Below are positions 44,411 through 53,231 of a DNA stretch of 64,000 nt, piece after piece. This stretch comes from Dyadobacter sp. CY356 (GTDB lineage Bacteria; Bacteroidota; Bacteroidia; Cytophagales; Spirosomataceae): the NCBI RefSeq assembly GCF_021440195.1, contig NZ_JAJTSZ010000002.1, positions 372,001 to 436,000 of the forward strand. Direction: 5' to 3'. Under the pieces are notes generated by a model. That model was not told where the DNA came from, made no database searches, and saw nothing but the letters and a program-made list of their open reading frames with translations. Position numbers and translations under genes: made by a program. The stretch's first letter is position 1. Each line of letters opens with the position of its first letter.

Positions 44411-45559
44411 ATGCGAATTCTGAATATATGTGCTTACACGTGGGCAATCGGCGGACCTGCAAGAATTATCTATGACCACACCAATGAAGTATTGGCACAA
44501 GGTCATCAGGTTGATATTTTAAGTCCGATGACACCAGGCGAGAAAATGTATCCCGTCCCGGAAGGCGCAAGACTTATTGAATGCAAAAGAACAACGCCGA
44601 TCAGTAATTTCTACCGGGAATTCTCAATTGAAATGTATGATTATCTGAAAAAGCATATCAATGAATATGACATTATTCACATGCATGGAATCTGGCATTT
44701 TGGGAGTTTGGCGCCATTTTTAATCCCGCATAAGGCCGCATTGGTTATCACCATACACGGTTTGCTTGATAAATGGGCGGTTGCACATAGCAAATGGAAA
44801 AAAGATCTGGTGACTTTATTTTACCAAAAAAGATTGCTGGGCAAAGCGGATTTAATTCAGATCAATAATACGGATGAAGAGGAAGATGTGATCCGGTATC
44901 TGGGTTACAGGCCGGCCAATATGGTGATTGTGCCAAATGGAATGAAAGTCTCCGAATATATCAATCTGCCGGACAAAGGTATTTTTAGAAAGAAACATGG
45001 CATTGCTGCTTCCAAACAAATGATATTGTTCATGGGAAGGTTAAACATAAAAAAGGGACTTGATTTACTCCTTCCCGCTTTTCAGCAGGTTCATGAAAAA
45101 TTACCGGAAGCAGTGCTCATTCTTGCCGGTCCCGACGATGGTTATCTATCAGTTATCGAAGATTTTATCAAAAAGAACAATTTGTCTGATAAAGTTAAGC
45201 TGGTAGGAATGTTGACGGATACTGTCAAAAAAGAGGCGTTATCGGATGCTGATCTGTTTGTGCTCCCATCCTATTCCGAAGGATTTTCTATCGCCGTTCT
45301 GGAAGCAATGACTTCCAAAGTTCCGGCCCTGGTTTCGGATCGTGTCGGCTTTGGAGATTATATCAAAAAATACAACGCGGCCTATCTGACACCCCTTACC
45401 AGTGAAGGTGTTGCGGATGGACTTCTTAAAATATTGCAAGATAAAAATTACGCTGACGAATTAAAAAAACAAGCCTTCACGATGGTGAAGGATAATTTTG
45501 ATATCAAAGTGGTGGCAAACCAATTATTGGAAGAGTACAAGAAAATTAAAAAAATGTAG
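44411..45559 (+). CDS. Glycosyltransferase family 4 protein
   Basis: GT-B enzyme of 382 residues. It shows the N-terminal acceptor-domain motif AIGGPARIIYDHTNEV (GG-loop), HMHGIWHFGS, and the donor domain with ILFMGRLNIKKGLDLLLPAF and PSYSEGFSIAVLEAM (E-x7-E, about residues 295-305). Second GT4 of the cluster. The GT2 gene follows after 62 bp. Confidence 0.9.
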   Translation: MRILNICAYTWAIGGPARIIYDHTNEVLAQGHQVDILSPMTPGEKMYPVPEGARLIECKRTTPISNFYREFSIEMYDYLKKHINEYDIIHMHGIWHFGSLAPFLIPHKAALVITIHGLLDKWAVAHSKWKKDLVTLFYQKRLLGKADLIQINNTDEEEDVIRYLGYRPANMVIVPNGMKVSEYINLPDKGIFRKKHGIAASKQMILFMGRLNIKKGLDLLLPAFQQVHEKLPEAVLILAGPDDGYLSVIEDFIKKNNLSDKVKLVGMLTDTVKKEALSDADLFVLPSYSEGFSIAVLEAMTSKVPALVSDRVGFGDYIKKYNAAYLTPLTSEGVADGLLKILQDKNYADELKKQAFTMVKDNFDIKVVANQLLEEYKKIKKM

Positions 45560-45621
45560 TTATCTTTGACTATCCTATTAACATACACTAGCTGTACAAT
45601 TCAACAATACCTGGGCACTTT

Positions 45622-46548
45622 ATGGTTGATTTATCCGTCATCATTTTAACGAATAATGAATCAAAACACATCGGGCGTTGTATCAAAAGCCTTCTGTTAG
45701 TTACTGACAAAATCTTCATTATAGATTCATTTTCAACGGATAACACCGTCGCGATTGCGGAAGGACTTGGTGCCACGGTAATTCAGAATCCCTGGGTCTC
45801 CTACGCTTTTCAATTTAATTTCGGAATCCGTAATAATCCTTTTCAGACGCAATGGCTGATGCGGATGGATGCGGACGAATACATCACACCCGAGCTAGCG
45901 GAAGAATTAAAAATATCACTTGCAGCAATTCCTGAAAATGTTTCCGGCCTTTATGTAAAAAGACGCGTCTTTTTTATGGATCAGTGGATCAATCATGGCG
46001 GCTATTATCCCATATGGCTGCTGAGGATCTGGCGCCGCGGATTAGGGGTATGTGAGGAATTATGGATGGACGAGCATATTAAGTTAAGCAGCGGCACAAC
46101 AGCTCAGCTTCAAAACGATATCGTTGATCATAATCTTAATAATCTTACCTGGTGGACGCAGAAACATAATAATTACGCAATACGCGAGGTCATAGATTTA
46201 TTGAATATTAAATATAACTTTGGAAATAAAGAAACGGTTACGCCGGATTTTTGGGGAAGCCAGGAGCAACGGACGCGCTATCTTAAAATCAAGTATGCAA
46301 ATCTTCCATTGTTCACCCGCCCATTTTTGTATTTTATTTTTAGGTTTATTTTCAAAGGTGGATTTCTGGATGGTAAAAAAGGGTTGATCTGGCATTTTTT
46401 ACAAGGATTCTGGTATCGCTTCTTGGTGGATGCCAAGATTTACGAAGTGTATCAGAGGGCTGGAAAAGAAAAAGAAAATATTGTTTCACATTTCAGGACA
46501 GAATATGGAAAAGACCTCCAGAGCCCAAACCAGTCTGTCAAAATATAA
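45622..46548 (+). CDS. Glycosyltransferase family 2 protein (WaaE/KdtX-like)
   Basis: GT-A enzyme of 308 residues. SVIILTNNESKHIGRCIKS at the start, FIIDSFSTDNTVAIAE and MRMDADEYIT give the nucleotide-sugar site and the metal-binding D-x-D pattern. The C-terminal half has a membrane-associated hydrophobic stretch (FLYFIFRFIFKGGFL) as in LPS core GT2 enzymes of the WaaE type. Its 3' end overlaps the acetyltransferase gene by 44 bp. Confidence 0.87.
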   Translation: MVDLSVIILTNNESKHIGRCIKSLLLVTDKIFIIDSFSTDNTVAIAEGLGATVIQNPWVSYAFQFNFGIRNNPFQTQWLMRMDADEYITPELAEELKISLAAIPENVSGLYVKRRVFFMDQWINHGGYYPIWLLRIWRRGLGVCEELWMDEHIKLSSGTTAQLQNDIVDHNLNNLTWWTQKHNNYAIREVIDLLNIKYNFGNKETVTPDFWGSQEQRTRYLKIKYANLPLFTRPFLYFIFRFIFKGGFLDGKKGLIWHFLQGFWYRFLVDAKIYEVYQRAGKEKENIVSHFRTEYGKDLQSPNQSVKI

Positions 46549-47071
46549 TAATAGCTGGTATAAACCCGGGAGCATTTTGAAGCAACTGGCCTGGCATATT
46601 ATTGGTAGGATCAGTATAAATACTTACCTGCCTATTCCAATGTTTCTTAAAACAATCGTTCTAAGAACCTTTGGTGCAAAAATTGGAAACAGGGTTACAA
46701 TCAAACCAAAGGTAAATATTAAGTATCCCTGGTTTCTGGAAATTGGTGATGATGTCTGGGTTGGAGAAAATGTGTGGATAGATAACCTGACAACCGTTAC
46801 TTTATGCGACAATTGCTGTCTATCACAGGGAGCCATGTTACTGACCGGAAACCATAATTATACAAAGAGCACTTTTGACCTGATTTTAGGGCCGATAAAA
46901 ATTGAAAATGGAGCCTGGATCGGCGCAAAAGCGACAGTTTGCCCAGGTGTTACAGTGCATTCACACGCTGTTTTAACCGTTAATTCGGTGGCAACCAAAG
47001 ATCTGGAAGCATACAGTATTTACCAGGGAAATCCCTGTTTGTTTGTTAAAACAAGAAATCTGACAAATTGA
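46505..47071 (+). CDS. Left-handed beta-helix (WcaF-type) O-acetyltransferase
   Basis: Protein of 188 residues when started at ATG 46505; a longer frame from 46430 would lie inside the preceding GT2 gene. The hexapeptide repeat region starts GAKIGNRVTIKPKVNIKY and runs to WIGAKATVCPGVTVHSHAVL, with the catalytic histidine in LLTGNHNYTKS. Members acetylate sugars of colanic acid or other polysaccharides with acetyl-CoA. The stop overlaps the next gene by 4 bp. Confidence 0.85.
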   Translation: MEKTSRAQTSLSKYNNSWYKPGSILKQLAWHIIGRISINTYLPIPMFLKTIVLRTFGAKIGNRVTIKPKVNIKYPWFLEIGDDVWVGENVWIDNLTTVTLCDNCCLSQGAMLLTGNHNYTKSTFDLILGPIKIENGAWIGAKATVCPGVTVHSHAVLTVNSVATKDLEAYSIYQGNPCLFVKTRNLTN

Positions 47072-47811
47072 AAATCAGCATAATAACAGTTGTTTATAAC
47101 GGAGCTGCAACCATAAGGCATTGCATAGAGTCGGTTTTGAGCCAAAATTTTGATTCCATTGAATATATTGTCGTAGATGGAAATTCGACTGACGGAACTA
47201 AGGATATTGTGCTGTCATATGGCTCTAAAATTGATAAATTCATAAGTGAACCGGATAAGGGAATCTATGATGCGATGAACAAGGGAATAAAACTGGCAAC
47301 CGGCGATGTGATTGGTATATTAAACGCAGATGATTTTTATACAAACACAACCGTAATTTCAGAAGTTGCCCGGGCTATGGAGCAGTCAGGTGCAGATGGA
47401 TGTTATGGTGACCTGAATTATGTTGACGGACAAAATGAAGCAGTAATAAAACGTAACTGGGTTTCTGGTCAATACAGGCCAAACTCATTTTTAATGGGCT
47501 GGATGCCGCCTCATCCCACATTTTTTGTAAGAAAAAAATGTTACGAACAATATGGTGCTTTCCGCCTCGATATGGGGAGTGCAGCGGATTATGAAATAAT
47601 GTTGCGCTTAATATTCAAATTTGGAATAAAATTAACTTATATTCCAAAGGTTTTGGTAAAAATGAGGACTGGTGGCGTTAGTAACAATACTTTAAAGAAT
47701 CGGTTAAAGGCTAATAACAATGACAGAAAAGCCTGGCTGGTTAATGATATCAAACCACGATTTTTTACTTTGTGGCTCAAACCAGTCCGAAAAATCGTCC
47801 AGTTTTTATAG
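47068..47811 (+). CDS. Glycosyltransferase family 2 protein
   Basis: GT-A enzyme of 247 residues. SIITVVYNGAATIRHCIES, DGNSTDGTKDI and LNADDFYTN (D-x-D) define the donor site; GWMPPHPTFFVRKKCYEQYG is the usual acceptor-loop motif of the subgroup that includes colanic acid WcaA/WcaE-like enzymes. The start codon is TTG, overlapping the previous stop (TTGA). It is the last transferase of the tight run; the MraY-like gene comes 171 bp later. Confidence 0.88.
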   Translation: MKISIITVVYNGAATIRHCIESVLSQNFDSIEYIVVDGNSTDGTKDIVLSYGSKIDKFISEPDKGIYDAMNKGIKLATGDVIGILNADDFYTNTTVISEVARAMEQSGADGCYGDLNYVDGQNEAVIKRNWVSGQYRPNSFLMGWMPPHPTFFVRKKCYEQYGAFRLDMGSAADYEIMLRLIFKFGIKLTYIPKVLVKMRTGGVSNNTLKNRLKANNNDRKAWLVNDIKPRFFTLWLKPVRKIVQFL

Positions 47812-47982
47812 TACCGGTTGCGTTAAAATTATCACATACACTAAAATAAAGTCATCAACCACTAAATAACTATTTTGACATTCAGGGAGTTAGATTAAAG
47901 ATTCTGCTGATAATTTGTCAAATTTGAAAATAATCTGATTGAAATATTTAATATCCAATCCGGTCATTCAACCACTATTGTC

Positions 47983-49149
47983 ATGGAACTACAAATACCG
48001 ACCTATATATTAAGCGAAGGAATCTTCAACAACATGATACATCACGATGTGTATCAATGCATTCTCTCCTTTTTGATAGCCTGTTTTTTGTCCATTATTT
48101 CAATCCCGATCATAATAAACCTTTCCAATCTTCTTCACCTGACTGCAAAACCCGGTTTTAGAAGCTCTCATGAAACGGAAACACCAACCTTGGGCGGGAT
48201 CGCTATTTTTGCCTCAACACTTATATCTTATTTCCTCTGGCCACATTCTGAAAACATCGTTGATTCGAATCTGATCAGCCTTTCGATGACAGGTGTAATC
48301 ATACTTTTTTTCCTGGGTCTTAAAGATGATATTCTTGCCCTTGATTCAACCAAAAAATTGCTCGTTCAGATTTGTGCGTCGCTGATCCTGGTTGCTATGG
48401 GAAACTTCAAAATTGATAATTTCTATGGCATTTTCGGAATTCACCACATTCCATATTTCGTAAGTATACCCCTAACTGTGTTTGTATTTATTGCCATTAT
48501 CAACGCCATTAACCTTATTGACGGAATTGACGGTCTTGCAGGAGGCATCAGTTTGATAGCAGGTATCGGATTCGGTATCTGGTTTATTCTTAACAATCAC
48601 TTTTCATTTGGATGCCTGGCCTTCGCTATGTCGGGTTCTTTACTAGGGTTTTTGAGATTTAATTTCTCCAAAACAAGCAAGATTTTTATGGGTGACACAG
48701 GCTCGCTTATCATTGGGTATTTGCTATCTATTTTTGCCGTCGAATTTCTTTCGTTGAATGTCAGCTACCAGAACGACAGTACTGCTTATTTCAATGCTCC
48801 AATCATCGTCATGGTTCTTTTGATCGTTCCAATTTTTGATACACTACGGGTATTTATCGTAAGAATTGTGAAAGGTGGGTCGCCGTTTATTGCAGACAGA
48901 AACCATATGCACCACATTTTGATTGATTCCGGATTAAACCACTTCTGGGCTTCGTTTACCCTTTGGATGATCACCATTGTCAATACAGCACTATTCTTTG
49001 CTTTCCACGGCGATATTTCTAATACTGCATCTTTATACATTTACATTGGAATGTTTGCCGCCTATATGGTTATAGCCTATTATCTTAAAAGAAGATCTGT
49101 TGTGATAAAAGAGAAAAAAAAATTCCTTAATCATCCATCCCTGCACTAA
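47983..49149 (+). CDS. MraY/WecA-like polyprenyl-phosphate sugar-1-phosphate transferase
   Basis: Inner-membrane enzyme of 388 residues with about 11 helices, which starts a repeat unit by moving a sugar-1-phosphate from a UDP-sugar to undecaprenyl phosphate. Motifs are TPTLGGIAIF, FLGLKDDILAL (DD), NAINLIDGIDGLAGG, FMGDTGSLIIGY and RNHMHHILIDSGL (H-x-H-H, donor choice). An alternative start lies at 48034. It is the likely initiator of the cluster although coded last. A terminator follows. Confidence 0.9.
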   Translation: MELQIPTYILSEGIFNNMIHHDVYQCILSFLIACFLSIISIPIIINLSNLLHLTAKPGFRSSHETETPTLGGIAIFASTLISYFLWPHSENIVDSNLISLSMTGVIILFFLGLKDDILALDSTKKLLVQICASLILVAMGNFKIDNFYGIFGIHHIPYFVSIPLTVFVFIAIINAINLIDGIDGLAGGISLIAGIGFGIWFILNNHFSFGCLAFAMSGSLLGFLRFNFSKTSKIFMGDTGSLIIGYLLSIFAVEFLSLNVSYQNDSTAYFNAPIIVMVLLIVPIFDTLRVFIVRIVKGGSPFIADRNHMHHILIDSGLNHFWASFTLWMITIVNTALFFAFHGDISNTASLYIYIGMFAAYMVIAYYLKRRSVVIKEKKKFLNHPSLH

Positions 49150-49200
49150 GTAGCTTTCTAACAAAATGTAAATCAATAAGTTAGTAAAAATATCATTTAC

Positions 49201-49237
49201 AATAAAAGCCGCCCTGACAATCAGAGCGGCTTTTATT
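49201..49237. terminator. Bidirectional terminator after the MraY-like gene
   Basis: AATAAAAGCCGCCCTGA (49201-49217) pairs with TCAGAGCGGCTTTTATT (49221-49237) with one mismatch and a loop of 3; T-runs are present on each strand, fitting the convergent GH2 gene. Confidence 0.88.
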
Positions 49238-49260
49238 GTATTCGTCAATCCCGTGCTTTA

Positions 49261-51123
49261 CTAAGGATTTGAATTTCCCCAATCAGCATTATACAGTTTT
49301 TTGTGAATCTGCATAAGCTTCGCTTCCGGCATTTTGATTATTTTACGATCATACGTCATCAAGCCGTTTGTTTCAATTTCAACATCCGTTGTTTGAGTGT
49401 AAACTGCGGCAGATAACCCTCTTTTTATGAGTGGCTCAAAACTGTTGATAAACGACTCATATTTTGCATATAATTCGTCACTGTTTTTGAAGCTCTGATA
49501 ACCCCAGTTATTTTTCTGCTGCCAGGTATGTTCAGGCACAGGAAGTCCTAATCCGCCAAATTCGCCTAACACTATTACTTGTTTAGCTCCAAATAAATCC
49601 GGGCGAGGCATAACCGGAGCAGGATAATGGTGCAAATCCATAATATCACCCACCGGAAAAAAATTGCCTCCGCTGGCACTGTTCACCAAACGGCTTGGAT
49701 CATATTTCTTCGTCCAATCTGTAATTTCAGCCGTTTTAAATTGTCCCCAAGCCTCGTTAAACGGTACATAAACAATAATGGAAGGGAAATTATAGGTTGC
49801 ATCCATAATTGCTTTCCACTCTGTTCTGTATATGCTTTCTGATTCCGGAGTACGGTTTTGCTCCGTTTCATTTCCTGTAATTCCCGGATTAGGCTCCCAG
49901 TTGTTCCCCAGATCGCCACTTGGCATATCCTGCCAAACCAGCATTCCCAGCTTATCGCAGTAGTTATACCAGGTTGCGGGCTCAACTTTCACATGTTTCC
50001 GAATCATGTTAAAACCCATTTCTTTTGTTTTAACAATATCAAATTTCAAAGCTTCATCGGTCGGCGCGGTATACAACCCATCCGGCCACCAGCCCTGATC
50101 CAGAGGACCGTATTGAAATACAAATTTATTATTCAGCAACATCCTATGAATTCCATTCTGGTCTGGTTTCATAGAAATCTTACGCATGGCGAAATAACTT
50201 TTTATCTCATCAATAACTTTGCCTTTTCTTAATAATGACACCTTCAAATCATACAGAAAAGGACTGTCAGGAGACCATAATTTTGGGTTCTTTATTGTCA
50301 GAACCCCATCCTCATCAGTTGACACTTCTTTTTCAGCAACCGAATTTGCACCGTCAAATGCAGCGATTTTTATAATATCCCCGGGCTGCGCATTTTTGAC
50401 AGAAGATTTTACAGTAAGATTTTCGCCATCGATATCAGGCGTATTTCGCGTTGATATTATGTAAGTTGAAGGTACAGTTTCCAGCCACACCGTTTGCCAT
50501 ATTCCGGTAACGGGCGTATACCATATACTATTAGGATTTTTTATCTGTTTCCCCCGTGGTTGAGGCCCGTCTGAGCTTGGATCCCAAACTCTTACAGAAA
50601 TCTCCTGATTATTTCCCTTGACCAGAAACGGTGTAATATCAATTGAAAAAGGATCATAACCACCTCTGTGCGAGCCCGCTTTCCGGCCATTTACAAAAAC
50701 GTCGCATTCCCAATCCACCGCTCCAAAATGAAGCAAAACATTTTCAGTTTTACTTTTAAAAACAAAATTGACCTTACGGTTGTACCACAAAATACTATCC
50801 TTTCCCACCGTTTTACCAACTCCCGACAAAGCGGATTCAACAGCAAACGGAACAAGAATGTTACCCTGAAATGTGGCTGGTTTTGTTTCTGATGATACTT
50901 TGGGAACAATTGAATAATTCCATAACCCATTCAGATTAACCCATTTTTCACGTACTAATTGTGGACGGGGATATTCCGGGTGAGGATTTGCAGCATTTAC
51001 ATTTTGTGCCCAGGGAGAAGATATTTTCCCTTCCACCATCTTCCACGCCCCACTCTGCTGGGCGGTTGCAATCTGCAAGGACATCGCCGCTGATAGTGCT
51101 AAACTGGCAAATAATTTTTGCAT
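49261..51123 (-). CDS. GH2 family glycoside hydrolase (beta-galactosidase/glucuronidase-like)
   Basis: Exported glycosidase of 620 residues when started at MQKLFAS (51123), which gives a signal peptide ending ATAQQ; a longer frame from 51330 runs through leader DNA. The jelly-roll sugar-binding domain (VNLNGLWNYSI) and Ig-like domain precede the TIM barrel. The barrel shows MGFNMIRKHVKVEPA, the acid/base region VPFNEAWGQF and the nucleophile region VLGEFGGLGLP. The two glutamates are the double-displacement pair. The sugar cannot be named. It is not adjacent to a SusCD pair. Confidence 0.9.
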   Translation of the reverse strand: MQKLFASLALSAAMSLQIATAQQSGAWKMVEGKISSPWAQNVNAANPHPEYPRPQLVREKWVNLNGLWNYSIVPKVSSETKPATFQGNILVPFAVESALSGVGKTVGKDSILWYNRKVNFVFKSKTENVLLHFGAVDWECDVFVNGRKAGSHRGGYDPFSIDITPFLVKGNNQEISVRVWDPSSDGPQPRGKQIKNPNSIWYTPVTGIWQTVWLETVPSTYIISTRNTPDIDGENLTVKSSVKNAQPGDIIKIAAFDGANSVAEKEVSTDEDGVLTIKNPKLWSPDSPFLYDLKVSLLRKGKVIDEIKSYFAMRKISMKPDQNGIHRMLLNNKFVFQYGPLDQGWWPDGLYTAPTDEALKFDIVKTKEMGFNMIRKHVKVEPATWYNYCDKLGMLVWQDMPSGDLGNNWEPNPGITGNETEQNRTPESESIYRTEWKAIMDATYNFPSIIVYVPFNEAWGQFKTAEITDWTKKYDPSRLVNSASGGNFFPVGDIMDLHHYPAPVMPRPDLFGAKQVIVLGEFGGLGLPVPEHTWQQKNNWGYQSFKNSDELYAKYESFINSFEPLIKRGLSAAVYTQTTDVEIETNGLMTYDRKIIKMPEAKLMQIHKKLYNADWGNSNP

Positions 51124-51231
51124 TAAAACAATCGATTTAAATTTGATATACTCCAAAGAAAGGTAAAAAAACGGCTCCTCTACTGAGAATACAGGATCAT
51201 AAAGTGACAAATGTGCCTGATCAGTAATTTT

Positions 51232-51239
51232 CAAACATA
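51232..51239 (-). promoter_or_regulatory. Possible -7 element (TATGTTTG) for the GH2 gene
   Basis: On the minus strand 51239 to 51232 read TATGTTTG, fitting TAnnTTTG, about 110 bp upstream of the start chosen at 51123. An 8-bp inverted repeat (GCATTTCA, 51322-51329 and 51335-51342) lies further upstream in the divergent region. Confidence 0.3.
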
Positions 51240-51376
51240 TTGAACCGGATTTTAATTTATTGCTCCAAAGTTTTACCTTGCAAAAACTTGTAGTTACAAG
51301 CTGAAAATAATACGAAAAAATGCATTTCATTCGTTGAAATGCTATAAAATTCTTTGCAACGCAAACCTGATTCAGA

Positions 51377-52489
51377 ATGTCCGTTTTTTACAGAATAGTA
51401 CTTTTACTTTGCCTTTGTAGCACAGCCAGTTATGCTACTCACCTGCTAGGCGGTGAGATCAGAGCTGTAAATTTATCCGGGCAGACATATAGAATTACGG
51501 CACAAATTTATTTTGATGTGTCGCCTCAAGGTACGGGAGCTTCGAATGCGCAAAATTCTATCATGATGTGTTTTGGTGATGGCAAAACAGCCGAGGTGAA
51601 GCGGACTGGTTTCGATATATTATCAGGAGATCAAAACGGTGTGGCTGTTGGCAGTTATGAAGTTACGTACACCTATTCATCTGCCGGTATCTTTCAGATC
51701 TCTACGAACCTGGAGAACAGGTCATCGAATATGCTAAACTTTCCGAATTCTGAGCTTTCGCAAATGTTTTTATGGACGGTGATTGATACTCAGGTTTCCA
51801 ATTCCACCCCGATTTTGCCACTTCCGGTTTTTACCGCCGGCTCAAAGCAAATCTTCAAGATTGATCTAAAATCTACTGTTACTGACTCTGACAGCACGAC
51901 AGCACATTTACAAAAGTTAAGCAAAACATCACCCGGAACCTGTGGTGTCCGCAGTTTGAACGAAAATTATATTTATCCGAACGACGTCAGTAAAAAGGGA
52001 ATTTTCTATGTAGATCAGGCCAGTAAAAAACTGGTCTGGAATGCACCGGATTTGTTAGGGAAATATATTTATGCCGTTGTAGTTGATGAATGGAGAGACG
52101 GTGTTAAAATATCCGAAACATACCGCGAAGGCCTGATTACCGTGACTGATAAACCGGGATCTGTTGTTGAAATTCCTCCATACGTTCCTGTCAATGATTC
52201 TGGCCTGATTACCTCTCTGCCTGATTCTGATAATTTAGCTATGGTTGTAGAAGCATTTCCGGTTCCAACAGAGGATTTCCTAACCGTTAATATAAGGAGT
52301 GTGACAGCCACTACCCTGCGAATTGAACTGATCAATATGAATGGTCAGATTGTAAAACAGATCAACACTACTGATAATCTGACACAATGGAGCCAGCAGC
52401 TGGATTTGCGCCAGATGGCAAAAGGACTATACATTGTGCGCGTTACGGATCAGCTTGGCAAGTTTGTAACAAGGAAAATTGCTCGATAA
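51377..52489 (+). CDS. Exported protein with type IX secretion C-terminal sorting domain
   Basis: Protein of 370 residues with a signal peptide (residues 1-20, ends SYAT) and a mature start THLLGGEIRAVNLSGQTYRI, like the N-terminal region of large gliding-associated adhesins. The last 75 residues form the type A sorting domain (PVPTEDFLTVN, IELINMNGQIVKQI, MAKGLYIVRVTD, KFVTRKI) by which T9SS moves cargo to the surface. The middle part is beta-rich and of unknown function. No catalytic motif is visible. It needs a PorU/T9SS system coded elsewhere. Confidence 0.85.
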   Translation: MSVFYRIVLLLCLCSTASYATHLLGGEIRAVNLSGQTYRITAQIYFDVSPQGTGASNAQNSIMMCFGDGKTAEVKRTGFDILSGDQNGVAVGSYEVTYTYSSAGIFQISTNLENRSSNMLNFPNSELSQMFLWTVIDTQVSNSTPILPLPVFTAGSKQIFKIDLKSTVTDSDSTTAHLQKLSKTSPGTCGVRSLNENYIYPNDVSKKGIFYVDQASKKLVWNAPDLLGKYIYAVVVDEWRDGVKISETYREGLITVTDKPGSVVEIPPYVPVNDSGLITSLPDSDNLAMVVEAFPVPTEDFLTVNIRSVTATTLRIELINMNGQIVKQINTTDNLTQWSQQLDLRQMAKGLYIVRVTDQLGKFVTRKIAR

Positions 52490-52534
52490 GATAGAGTTCT
52501 TAAAATTTTTGAATTATCAGCTGGTTAGCTAATT

Positions 52535-52579
52535 AAAATTTCTTAGCTTCAACGTATATTTACGGAGTTAAGAAATTTT
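52535..52579. repeat. 11-bp perfect inverted repeat between the T9SS gene and the unknown gene
   Basis: AAAATTTCTTA (52535-52545) is inverted at 52569-52579 with a 23-base loop, ending directly before the next start codon at 52581. It may end the T9SS transcript or be a regulatory hairpin or operator for the next gene. Confidence 0.4.
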
Positions 52580-52580
52580 A

Positions 52581-53126
52581 TTGCCAGACGGCCACTTGAA
52601 AAAGCTTTTATCAATTTTATTATTCGGACTTCTCATCTTCAATATGATGGGTTTTTCCGTATATAATTTGATTGAAAAAGACGATAATGACGCCCTGAAA
52701 TCCTCACTGACCAAATGTGATTTACTTTTAAAATTTCCACTGACACTTCCATATTTGAGTAACTGGGAAAGTACCTTACCATCAAACGAAGAACTTTTGA
52801 CAGGGAATGAGTATTACAAAATTGTATCTAAACAAATAGCCAACGATACTTTGTACGTTCAATGTGAATTCAGCCAAACTTCAAGAGAGCGTTTCTGGAA
52901 CATGGTTTCCACGTTTGACGATCATGCCAAAACAAATTCTGACGCGCATAAAGGTGCAGCCGGATCTATTTTAAAGAATTTCCTTAAAGAATATATGGCC
53001 GTTGGCCGTAAGCATACATTTTATATTTTCGATTGGTCAGCCCCTGTAACTTTTCGGTATAAGGCCCAATCTCCGGTTATCCCGGAATCGAGTATTCCAT
53101 CTCCCCCGCCTGATTTGCTCAGCTGA
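52581..53126 (+). CDS. Unknown protein with N-terminal membrane segment
   Basis: Protein of 181 residues starting at TTG 52581 (or TTG 52596). A hydrophobic stretch (about 9-28) is followed by a soluble part with no known motif; the C-terminus is rich in Pro and Ser (SSIPSPPPDLLS). It could be a signal anchor or an exported protein whose cut site is unclear. It lies between the T9SS-sorted protein and a TonB receptor on the same strand. I do not recognise the family. Confidence 0.55.
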   Translation: MPDGHLKKLLSILLFGLLIFNMMGFSVYNLIEKDDNDALKSSLTKCDLLLKFPLTLPYLSNWESTLPSNEELLTGNEYYKIVSKQIANDTLYVQCEFSQTSRERFWNMVSTFDDHAKTNSDAHKGAAGSILKNFLKEYMAVGRKHTFYIFDWSAPVTFRYKAQSPVIPESSIPSPPPDLLS

Positions 53127-53231
53127 TTATTTTCATGTAATCCTTTATTTCATTAAAGCCTTCGGGTTTTGAGGAATAGTATTATGCCAGAAATCCGGCA
53201 TGTTATAGCTATTTCAAAATCCTGTTGACGC

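Noticed and set aside
51124-51330. Longer N-terminus of the GH2 protein, start at 51330
   Set aside because: The extra 69 residues look like non-coding leader DNA, and MQKLFAS at 51123 begins a clear signal peptide.
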